Assembly: GCA_943330915.2 (NCBI GenBank)
Contig: CALQJO020000015.1
Span: 1-52,587, forward strand
Direction: 5' to 3'
Source: Rhodoferax sp. OV413
GTDB lineage: Bacteria; Pseudomonadota; Gammaproteobacteria; Pseudomonadales; Pseudohongiellaceae
Length of the DNA stretch: 52,587 nucleotides
Below the pieces are notes generated by a model. That model saw only the letters and a list, made by a program, of their open reading frames with translations. It made no database searches and was not told the origin of the DNA. Each line of letters opens with the position of its first letter. Within the stretch, counting starts at the first letter, position 1. The position numbers and the translations under genes were made by a program. Positions 16,905 through 24,065 of the stretch are shown here, piece after piece.

Positions 16905-16941
16905 GGGGACGGAGAGATCAAAATTTGATCTCTCCGTCCCC
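16905..16941. repeat. GGGGACGGAGAGATCA palindrome, full copy
   Basis: Perfect inverted repeat: arm GGGGACGGAGAGATCAAA (16905-16922), one central base, then its exact complement (16924-16941). It overlaps the last seven codons and the TGA stop of the rlmA homologue and fills most of the gap to the TPR gene. The arm recurs alone at 4463 and 18196. Confidence 0.9.
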
Positions 16942-17784
16942 GGCTACTAGTTTGTTAATCTGCACATTGATTGTCAGGGAAAGTTCGGTCAGTGCCTCGG
17001 CGCGTGCCCTGCCTTCGGCTGTAATCCGGTACAAATGCGGTGTCATGGTCAACAGCTGCGAAATCTGCGTTTGATTGTTCAGCCTGATTCTATACCGTAA
17101 CGAACGCTGTTCAAGTAGCGTGAAACCCGGGGGAGTATTCTCTGGCTGGTTGGCTGGTTTAATGCAGGGGTAAATTATTTCCCGCAGCTCAATCAGGTGG
17201 TCCGGCCCCGCGTCCACCTTGACCAATACGCCGTTTGCTGTGAGTACGCGGTTAAATTCCTGGTAAACCGGAAAACCGAACAGACATAAAACAACGTCCT
17301 GGCAAGCAGGTAGCAGAGGGAGATTGGCGTTACTGCCAACAATCCAGTCTGCATTTTTTTCCTGACGGGCCGCTGCCATCACGGCCCATTTGGAAATGTC
17401 TACGCCGGTTAGATGCAAACGCGATCCATTGTTGATTAACCTGCTTTTTGTCAGCTCGCGCAGGTAATAACCTTCACCGCATCCGGCATCCAGTATGCTG
17501 CTGGGTCTGTCTGCCGGGACACTGGCATTGACAAGATCGCTCACGGCATCTGCGATAGGTTTGTAATAACCTGTGCTGAGAAATTCCTGACGGGCAAGGA
17601 CCATTTCCTTGCTATCGCCCGGGTCTTTGGAGCGTTTGTTTTGCACCGGCAATAAATTGATATACCCCTGTCGGGCGATATCAAAGCTATGTCCTGCCGG
17701 GCAGCGCCAACTGCCTTGCACACGCGTCAGTGGGGAGCCATCCATCGGACAGGCCAGCAGGTTTGGGAAGCTCAAGTCAGACAT
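16918..17784 (-). CDS. rlmA: 23S rRNA (guanine-N1)-methyltransferase RlmA-like
   Basis: 288-residue SAM-dependent methyltransferase that modifies the guanine near position 745 of 23S rRNA. N-terminal zinc-binding module with C12, D15 in place of the usual second Cys, C28 and H32, followed by the hallmark GYINLLPVQNKRSKDPGDS. SAM motif I is ILDAGCGEGYYLREL (about residues 96-110). The final residues GDGEIKF and the stop codon are encoded by the 37-base palindrome, so the native C terminus has been overwritten or extended by the repeat; the methyltransferase core is intact. Gene follows the GFA gene by four bases. Confidence 0.9.
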   Translation of the reverse strand: MSDLSFPNLLACPMDGSPLTRVQGSWRCPAGHSFDIARQGYINLLPVQNKRSKDPGDSKEMVLARQEFLSTGYYKPIADAVSDLVNASVPADRPSSILDAGCGEGYYLRELTKSRLINNGSRLHLTGVDISKWAVMAAARQEKNADWIVGSNANLPLLPACQDVVLCLFGFPVYQEFNRVLTANGVLVKVDAGPDHLIELREIIYPCIKPANQPENTPPGFTLLEQRSLRYRIRLNNQTQISQLLTMTPHLYRITAEGRARAEALTELSLTINVQINKLVAGDGEIKF

Positions 17785-17788
17785 CGGG

Positions 17789-18148
17789 TCACCATGTCAC
17801 ACGCGTGTCCTTAAAAATATGTTTGGTGACTTTTTGCTCGTAAGGTGTGTCGAGTGTGCCGAGTGCAATGGCGATGCGATCGGGTGTTTCAGCCTGATTG
17901 GCCCAGGTCAGGCTGGAACCACATGTTGAGCAGAATCCACGGAAAACGCCTGGCGTCGACTCGTAAAGACGAAGCATTTCCTGACCGCAAAGCCACTCAA
18001 GTTGCTTGATGGATACATTCCCATAACTGCCGCAGGCTGCACCGTGCTGTTTCTGACACATGGTGCAATGACAATGACTGGTGGATTTGAACTCACCGTT
18101 CACGTGATAACAAATGGCGCCACAAAGACAGCTGCCTGCATAAGACAT
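17789..18148 (-). CDS. GFA (CENP-V) family carbon-sulfur lyase-like protein
   Basis: 119-residue GFA-fold protein (PF04828), named after the glutathione-dependent formaldehyde-activating enzyme. Zinc sites are visible: GSCLCGAICYHV (C7, C9), CHCTMC (C28, C30, C33) and FCSTCGSSL (C81, C84). Most members have unknown substrates; formaldehyde/glutathione adduct formation is documented only for a few. It is the first gene of a short operon with rlmA. Confidence 0.9.
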   Translation of the reverse strand: MSYAGSCLCGAICYHVNGEFKSTSHCHCTMCQKQHGAACGSYGNVSIKQLEWLCGQEMLRLYESTPGVFRGFCSTCGSSLTWANQAETPDRIAIALGTLDTPYEQKVTKHIFKDTRVTW

Positions 18149-18195
18149 GTCCGATATCCCCTCTTTGATGTATTGTCCATGGTACTTGAAAACTT

Positions 18196-18211
18196 GGGGA
18201 CGGAGAGATCA
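18196..18211 (+). repeat. GGGGACGGAGAGATCA repeat acting as SDR ribosome-binding site
   Basis: Third locus of the 16-base repeat. Its GGAGAG (18202-18207) lies eight bases before the ATG of the SDR gene and is the only Shine-Dalgarno-like sequence there, so the repeat appears to supply the translation signal. Confidence 0.8.
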
Positions 18212-18215
18212 AAAA

Positions 18216-19019
18216 ATGAACAACAGTAACGCTGCAATTAACCCGTTTGATTTGACCGGAAAAGTCGCCTTGATCACCGGCGGTAACGGTGGCATCGGCC
18301 TGGGGTTTGCCAAGGCACTGGCTGCGGCCGGCGCTGACGTGTGCATCTGGGGCCGAAACGAGCAGAAAAATGCTGAAGCAATCACGCAGTTGCGCGCATA
18401 TGCGCCTAGGGTGAGAACTGAGGCGTTGGTCTGTGATGTTGCTGACGAACAACAGGTTAACGAATGTTTTCAGCAAACCCTGCAGATGTTTGGCCGCGTT
18501 GATACCTGCATCGCCAATGCCGGCGTGGCTAACGGCTTCAATCGCTTTCATGAAATGACCAGGGACAACTGGCGCGGTGTGCTGGATGTCAATCTGGATG
18601 GTTTGTTTTACACCTTGCGGGCGGCCGCAGGACATATGGTCGTGCGGGCAGAGCAGGGCGATGCCGGTGGACGTCTGATTGGCGTCTCCTCACTCGGTGC
18701 CTTGTGCGGCATGCCCCGGGCAGAGCATTACGCCGGCAGCAAGGGTGCGGTGATATCCATCATGCAGGGGCTGGCAGTGGAGTATGCCCGTTACGGCATT
18801 ACCGCCAACAGTATTCTGCCGGGGCACATTCATACGGATATGACCGATAAAAACTACCAGAATGAGAAGTTTGCCAACGCAACACTCCCCAGAATCCCTC
18901 TGCGCCGCTGGGGTTCACCTGAGGATTTTGGCGGAATTGCGGTTTATTTGGCCAGTGATGCCAGCAGTTACCACACCGGAGACAAGCTGTTAATCGATGG
19001 TGGGTTTTTTATTGCCTGA
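18216..19019 (+). CDS. Short-chain dehydrogenase/reductase
   Basis: 267-residue classical SDR oxidoreductase, NAD(P)-dependent. Rossmann motif TGGNGGIGLG (about residues 21-30), NAG motif (IANAGVANGF), catalytic Ser in GVSSLGALCG, Tyr and Lys in YAGSK, and the C-terminal block GSPEDFGGIAVYLASDASSY with a G-D-x-L-x-I-D-G-G end. R44 in WGRNEQ after strand 2 fits NADP preference (inference). Start 18216 is preferred over the frame's upstream ATG at 18147 because the earlier codons run through the repeat and the family begins just before the LTGKVALITGG strand. Divergent from GFA/rlmA. Confidence 0.92.
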   Translation: MNNSNAAINPFDLTGKVALITGGNGGIGLGFAKALAAAGADVCIWGRNEQKNAEAITQLRAYAPRVRTEALVCDVADEQQVNECFQQTLQMFGRVDTCIANAGVANGFNRFHEMTRDNWRGVLDVNLDGLFYTLRAAAGHMVVRAEQGDAGGRLIGVSSLGALCGMPRAEHYAGSKGAVISIMQGLAVEYARYGITANSILPGHIHTDMTDKNYQNEKFANATLPRIPLRRWGSPEDFGGIAVYLASDASSYHTGDKLLIDGGFFIA

Positions 19020-19250
19020 CTGTTTTGATAAAAAACATATAAAAAACAAATGGTTATGATTTGTCAGTATTGGCGCTGTACTGGGTATTGCCAGTTACGT
19101 CAGCAAAGTGAAAACCCAGCATCAGTGATTTGATGATATTTATGAACAAAATCATACTTATGCTGGACAAAATGAATATTTCACGTGAGAATGCGGCTAC
19201 TAACGCACATTCTTTTAAAAATAAAGACTGCAATTACTGGAGCAGGCGGC

Positions 19251-20207
19251 ATGAAAAACCTGACAGCAGCTCTTGTGGCGGCGACCTTATCTGTTTTGAT
19301 AAACCCGGCTCAGGCTCAACAATCGAGCCTGTCCGGTTCGAGCATGTCTATGGAAAGACAGCACCAGCATGCGGTGCAAGCGGGCTATACGTTTGTTCGC
19401 ACATCGCGTGGCGTCAATGAGCTCGTTGAGGCTGGCGATCTGGTGCGAGTTTCTGCAAACAGGCATGTTGAAATCCACAACGTGTCTTATCCCTACGCTC
19501 GCCCCCCTGTAAAAACATTGATTGAACGCCTGGGTTCTCAATACTTTAACGCCTGTGGTGAAAAACTCACCGTGACCAGTCTGACCCGGCCCATCGAACG
19601 TCAGCCAGCCAATGCTCACAATGATTCGGTACACCCGACAGGTATGGCGGTTGATCTGCGCATACCGTCCAAACAAAGCTGCCGCAACTGGCTCGAGAAG
19701 ACACTGATTTCGCTGGAAGACAACAATATTCTGGATGTCACCCGCGAGCGCAATCCACCGCACTACCACGTGGCCGTGTTTCCAGAGCATTACGAAAATT
19801 ATCTGGCCGGTGAGTCAGGTCAGAGCCAGGAGTACACCGTGCGTCGCGGCGACACCCTGTCTGCTGTAGCCGCGCGTATGGATACCACGGTCGCACAGCT
19901 TCGCGCTGCTAACGGATTGCGTGGTGATCTGATTAACGTCGGCCAGAAGCTGTTGGTGCCAGGATCTGACAATGTTGCCTCTGCCAGTTCGGCCCGAGTC
20001 ATTGCCACCAATGCCAGCAGCGCACCGGTGGCTCCACAGCGTATTGCATCTGTCACTCAGGAACATAAAGTGCGGTCCGGTGAAACCCTTTGGCGTATCG
20101 CCAGAAGTTATCGCACCAGTGTTGAAGCATTGCGTGCGCAGAATAATCTTGCCAATGATTTGTTACGGGTAGGTCAGGTACTGCGTGTGGTGACAGATGA
20201 GTCGTAA
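19251..20207 (+). CDS. M15-like peptidase domain with two LysM repeats
   Basis: 318-residue secreted cell-wall protein. Signal peptide MKNLTAALVAATLSVLINPAQA; GGAG lies eight bases before this ATG. The catalytic part (about 30-185, DUF5715-like) has the M15/DD-peptidase zinc pattern S-x-H128-P-T-G-x-A-x-D135 and H171-Y-H173, matching H-x6-D and H-x-H ligands. Two LysM peptidoglycan-binding repeats follow, about 192-236 (YTVRRGDTLSAVAARM) and 271-314 (HKVRSGETLWRIARSY). Role: peptidoglycan remodelling or peptide trimming, DD- or LD-specificity not determined. Upstream 19020-19250 has only AT-rich sequence with poly-A stretches. Confidence 0.85.
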   Translation: MKNLTAALVAATLSVLINPAQAQQSSLSGSSMSMERQHQHAVQAGYTFVRTSRGVNELVEAGDLVRVSANRHVEIHNVSYPYARPPVKTLIERLGSQYFNACGEKLTVTSLTRPIERQPANAHNDSVHPTGMAVDLRIPSKQSCRNWLEKTLISLEDNNILDVTRERNPPHYHVAVFPEHYENYLAGESGQSQEYTVRRGDTLSAVAARMDTTVAQLRAANGLRGDLINVGQKLLVPGSDNVASASSARVIATNASSAPVAPQRIASVTQEHKVRSGETLWRIARSYRTSVEALRAQNNLANDLLRVGQVLRVVTDES

Positions 20208-20219
20208 GCTCTGACATCC

Positions 20220-20262
20220 AGCAGACTGCTGATCATGCTGTCTGCTATGTCAAACATTTTTT
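20220..20262 (+). terminator. Possible terminator behind the LysM gene
   Basis: AGCAGAC (20220-20226) pairs with GTCTGCT (20240-20246) over a 13-base loop; a run of six T follows at 20257-20262, ten bases after the stem. The gap before the T run makes it a weak intrinsic-terminator candidate. Confidence 0.4.
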
Positions 20263-20335
20263 GCCGATGCGTGAATCAGTTCAGCATCGACCTTCAAACT
20301 CACCATAGGTTCAGTCCTCTAAAAAGACCCCGAGA

Positions 20336-20494
20336 CTGCGGCGTTTTTATAACGGTGCGGTGCGCCTGCTGAATACCCGCATTCAATCGTTTCCACATCT
20401 GTTGCTGGCGCGGCCGCTTGGATTTAAGGAGGCGGAGTTTTTTGAAGTCTCCGGTGTGCATCAACGCGCCGCACCACGCTTGGACATTACCTGA
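20336..20494 (+). pseudogene. lemA: 3' remnant of a lemA gene
   Basis: About 52 in-frame codons reading RRFYNGAVRLLNTRIQSFP, then GFKEAEFFEVSG, then a tail ending APRLDIT and TGA (20492-20494). This matches the C-terminal helix and tail of LemA family proteins (the family pattern is YN-x-AV-x-x-N-x-x-I-x-SFP ... LFGFKEAEFFE). In-frame stop TAG at 20306 and only about 130 bases to the LysM gene leave no room for the remaining ~130 residues, so the front of the gene is gone. The stop is one base before the DUF2207 ATG, the order expected for a lemA-DUF2207 operon. Confidence 0.75.
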
Positions 20495-20495
20495 C

Positions 20496-22229
20496 ATGAC
20501 CATTAGACAAACACTGCGCTACAAGACACTCATGCTGACCTTTTTGGCGGTGATGCTGCTTTCGGCCAGTACCTTTGGCGTTGCTCAGGATGTAACAGAT
20601 GAACGCATTCTGTCGTTTCACAGCGATATCGACATCGCCGCTGATGGCAGCATGTTGGTCACTGAAACCATCCGGGTGCGTGCCGAGGGGGACAGGATTC
20701 GCCGCGGACTGTTTCGCGAGTTTCCGACACGTTACAGCGATGATGCGGGCAACACCTATCGTGTGGAGTTTGAAGTATTACAACTGCTGCGCGATGGCCA
20801 GCCTGAGCCCTGGAGCGCAGACATCTCCCGCAATGGCGTGCGGGTTGATTTTGGAGACGAGCGTTTACTGCTAGTGCCCGGTGACTACGAGTATCAGCTT
20901 CAGTACCGCACCAACCGACAGATTGGATTTTTTGAGTCCCACGATGAACTGTACTGGAACGTCACCGGCAATGGCTGGGACTTTGTGATCGATGCAGCCA
21001 GCGCCAGCATGGCATTGCCCGGGCTGGTCAGTGCTGAGCAGTTGGAAATCGAAGGCTATACCGGCGCCATGGGTGACACGGAAACCAATATTGAGGTGAC
21101 CAGCGCGCAATCGCAGGCCCGGATTGTCAGCACTGTGCCGTTAATGCCGGCTGAGGGCCTGACCGTGGTGCTGAGCTGGCCCAAGGGGGTTGTGATTGAG
21201 CCCGGCGCGGCTGAACGGGCCGAATGGTTTTTATCAGACAATCTGGGGGTTCTGTTGGCACTGGCAGCTCTGCTGATCAGTACGGTTTACCTGATTCTCT
21301 GCTGGTTGAGGGTGGGACGCGATCCCCCACGCGGTGTTGTTTTTGCACACTATGAACCGCCGCATGACTTTTCCCCGGCGGCTGCTCGCTATCTGATGCA
21401 GATGCACTATGACAATAAAACCCTGACCTCGGCGATTGTCAGTCTGGCCGTCAAAGAGTGTCTGCACATTGATCAGCAGGGCAGCCAATACACACTGCAC
21501 AAACGCCAATCTGCGCGGGCTCTGTCGATCGGAGAAAGTGTTCTTTACATGCATCTGTTCCGCGCCTCAGACACTCTGGTGCTGCACAATGATAATCATG
21601 CCTTGCTTAGCAAAGCCAAAGCCGCGCACGCAAAAGCGCTGGGCAAAGAGTTCAGAGAGTCCTATTTTGTCCGCAATGGCTGGTATCTGATGCCATCGAT
21701 ACTGCTAACGTTGCTGATGTTGTTGGTCACGCTCGGACAATCACTGGCCAGTCCTGTGTCTCTGCTGGTGTATGGCTCACAGATCCCACTGCATCTGCTG
21801 TTTTTCTGGCTGTTGCATCAACCGACGGCGCTGGGCCGCGAGATGATGGACAAGCTGGAAGGTTTTAAACTGTATCTGGAAGTCGCCGAAAAAGATGACC
21901 TGAACATTAAACATCCGCCGCAGTTAACCCCCGAGCTATTTGAGGATTATCTGCCATACGCCATTGCGTTAGGGGTGGAAGTGGCGTGGGGTAAAAAGTT
22001 CGCGTTGCTGTTCGCCGATATAAATGCGGAACAAAGGCAGCAGTACCAGCCCCACTGGTACATTGGCAGTTTTGATGCGGCACGCTTGTCAGCCTTTACT
22101 AAAACCATCGGCAGCGGTTTTGACAGCGCAATTTTGTCTGTCACTACTGCGCCCGGCAGTTCATCGGGTGCTGGGGGCGGAGGTTTTTCCGGTGGCGGTG
22201 GTGGCGGAGGTGGTGGTGGCGGGCGGTAA
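20496..22229 (+). CDS. DUF2207 membrane protein with poly-glycine tail
   Basis: 577 residues. Signal peptide (about 1-33, ends FGVAQ), extracytoplasmic DUF2207 domain (PF09972) opening with ILSFHSDIDIAADGSMLVTE and RRGLFREFPTRY, a first membrane helix about 255-272 (LGVLLALAALLISTVYLIL), a cytoplasmic part, two more helices about 402-450, and a Gly-rich C terminus in which GGGGFSGGGG runs into an unbroken glycine string. DUF2207 proteins commonly sit with LemA; their role is unknown, with envelope-stress or protease-related proposals. The start at 20496 gives the signal peptide; the longer frame is the antisense of LemA-tail sequence. Confidence 0.85.
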   Translation: MTIRQTLRYKTLMLTFLAVMLLSASTFGVAQDVTDERILSFHSDIDIAADGSMLVTETIRVRAEGDRIRRGLFREFPTRYSDDAGNTYRVEFEVLQLLRDGQPEPWSADISRNGVRVDFGDERLLLVPGDYEYQLQYRTNRQIGFFESHDELYWNVTGNGWDFVIDAASASMALPGLVSAEQLEIEGYTGAMGDTETNIEVTSAQSQARIVSTVPLMPAEGLTVVLSWPKGVVIEPGAAERAEWFLSDNLGVLLALAALLISTVYLILCWLRVGRDPPRGVVFAHYEPPHDFSPAAARYLMQMHYDNKTLTSAIVSLAVKECLHIDQQGSQYTLHKRQSARALSIGESVLYMHLFRASDTLVLHNDNHALLSKAKAAHAKALGKEFRESYFVRNGWYLMPSILLTLLMLLVTLGQSLASPVSLLVYGSQIPLHLLFFWLLHQPTALGREMMDKLEGFKLYLEVAEKDDLNIKHPPQLTPELFEDYLPYAIALGVEVAWGKKFALLFADINAEQRQQYQPHWYIGSFDAARLSAFTKTIGSGFDSAILSVTTAPGSSSGAGGGGFSGGGGGGGGGGGR

Positions 22230-22354
22230 CTCAGGCTCTCGTATTTCACGGTAAATTTTGATCACAATCAGTCAGTGATTTAAAACAAAGCGTCAGGTGA
22301 AACTTTACCGATGTGATTTAATAAAGGTCTGTGAGTTGTTCCGGGATTATCTTC

Positions 22355-24064
22355 ATGGTTGAAATCACCTGCACATGGCGGCGGCTGTTGTCGGTTCTGA
22401 TCTTGGTATGTGTGTTTGCCACGCCGGTTGCGGTGATGGCTGACGGCGACTTTGGATTGCCTGATCACCGCGGTAACTTTCATCAGCTCAGCCGCTACGC
22501 TGATCAGGCAGCCGTGATTGTGTTGCCATTCTCTTACAACGATCCGGCATCGCTGCTGGCCGCAGAGCAGCTAGCCGCTAAGCAGGCACAATTGGCTGCG
22601 CAGTCTGTGCGGGTTTGGTTGCTCAATGCCAGTGATGACGCTGATCTGGTCAGATCTCACACGGCATCGCCCGGCGATTTTCCGGTGTTGATCGACGGCT
22701 CACAAACGGTCGCCCGCACGCTTAAGGTTGAGCAACTTGGTGAGTTCATTATTCTGGATCCAAGGTCCATGGGTGTGCTCTACCGGGGTTTTGACGACAT
22801 CAGCCTGTTGGATGGCGTGCTCACCGAAGCATTGGCCGCTAAAGCCAACAGCCGCCCCAGCCGTCTGGAAATTTCCACTGATCCTTTAGACGGTGCTGTG
22901 CTCACGTATCGCTTTATCGAGCAGTTTGCCGGGCGAGAGATTTCTTACCAGCAGGACATCGCGCCCCTGCTCAAGGAACGCTGCGCTTACTGTCACGTTG
23001 AAAACGGACTGGCGCCATGGGCAATGAATCGCTACATCATGGTGTTGGGCTGGAGTCCGATGATGCGCGAAGTGATGATCACACGGCGCATGCCGCCCGG
23101 ACAGATTGATAACGCGGTCGGCAGCTGGGTCAACACACACGAACTCAGCGACGAAGAATTGGCACTGTTGGTGGAATGGATAGACCAGCGCGGTCCGCGC
23201 AGCGGTGATGGTGATCCGCTGGCCGAGCCCTTGCCAGTTATCGACGAGTGGTCATACGGACAACCTGATCTGATTGTTAATGTTCCGGAGCAATTCCTGC
23301 CGGCCACGGGCAATATCGATTTTCTGGTCAAGCGTGTTGAGCTCGATCTGCAGGATGACACTTGGTTAAGTGCGATTGCCTACGAAGTCGGCGACAGAAG
23401 TGTCCTGCACAGTTTGTTGATCTATGCGGTCGATAAAAACCTGCAAAGCAGCAATCCGGATGACCTGATCGCCAGCCCCGGTGCCGAGTTCATCAGCGTT
23501 TATGTGCCCGGCGAACACGTTGATGAGTTTGCGGCGGATTCGGGTTATCTGCTGGGCAAAGACAAAGATCTGGTGTTTAAACTGCGTTATCTGACGTCCG
23601 GCCGTGAAACGGTTGATCGTACCCGCATCGGGTTACATTTTAGTCACAGCCCGCCGCCACGGCGCATCAGAACGTTGGCGCTGGAAAAGCCCGACTTCAG
23701 TATTCCTGCTAATGCCTCTGAGCATCGGGAGGTCATGCTTTCTGAACCCTTGGCCAATGATGTGTTGCTGGAGAGTTACTCGCCCCATGCCCACAGCCGT
23801 GGGCGCAGTATGGCCATGAGTGTGCAGTATCCGGACGGTCGGGAAGAAGCGTTGATCAATATTCCCAACTTCAATTACAACTGGCAGCTGGCCTACCGGC
23901 CTTCAGAATTGAAGCGGATACCGGCAGGATCTGTATTCAGGGTGGAGACCGTGTATGACAACTCGGCCTCTAACCCGTTTAACCCCTCGCCCGACCAAGC
24001 AACCGGGCAAGGTTACCGGGTGGATTCAGAGATGTTCAGTCACTTTATTCGCATGGCTGAGTGA
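22355..24064 (+). CDS. Redoxin / c-type cytochrome / PHM-like monooxygenase fusion
   Basis: 569 residues, periplasmic after a signal peptide ending PVAVMAD. Three parts: a thioredoxin-fold redoxin domain (about 33-165) that lacks the CxxC pair (YNDP in its place); one haem c site C210-A-Y-C213-H214 in an SYQQDIAPLLKERC context; and a C-terminal half like copper type II ascorbate-dependent monooxygenases, with H352 (VLHSLLIYAVD) and H478-A-H480 (SPHAHSRGRSM) as likely copper ligands. Such three-part proteins occur in marine bacteria and planctomycetes without an assigned reaction. A GTG at 22331 with AAAGG upstream is an alternative start. Ends one base before the convergent M3 peptidase gene. 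Confidence 0.7.
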   Translation: MVEITCTWRRLLSVLILVCVFATPVAVMADGDFGLPDHRGNFHQLSRYADQAAVIVLPFSYNDPASLLAAEQLAAKQAQLAAQSVRVWLLNASDDADLVRSHTASPGDFPVLIDGSQTVARTLKVEQLGEFIILDPRSMGVLYRGFDDISLLDGVLTEALAAKANSRPSRLEISTDPLDGAVLTYRFIEQFAGREISYQQDIAPLLKERCAYCHVENGLAPWAMNRYIMVLGWSPMMREVMITRRMPPGQIDNAVGSWVNTHELSDEELALLVEWIDQRGPRSGDGDPLAEPLPVIDEWSYGQPDLIVNVPEQFLPATGNIDFLVKRVELDLQDDTWLSAIAYEVGDRSVLHSLLIYAVDKNLQSSNPDDLIASPGAEFISVYVPGEHVDEFAADSGYLLGKDKDLVFKLRYLTSGRETVDRTRIGLHFSHSPPPRRIRTLALEKPDFSIPANASEHREVMLSEPLANDVLLESYSPHAHSRGRSMAMSVQYPDGREEALINIPNFNYNWQLAYRPSELKRIPAGSVFRVETVYDNSASNPFNPSPDQATGQGYRVDSEMFSHFIRMAE

Positions 24065-24065
24065 A

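Noticed and set aside
22140-22229. Poly-glycine run as a sequencing or assembly artefact.
   Set aside because: Gly-rich tails of this kind are normal for DUF2207 and related TPM/LemA-associated proteins, and codons are mixed GGC/GGT/GGA.
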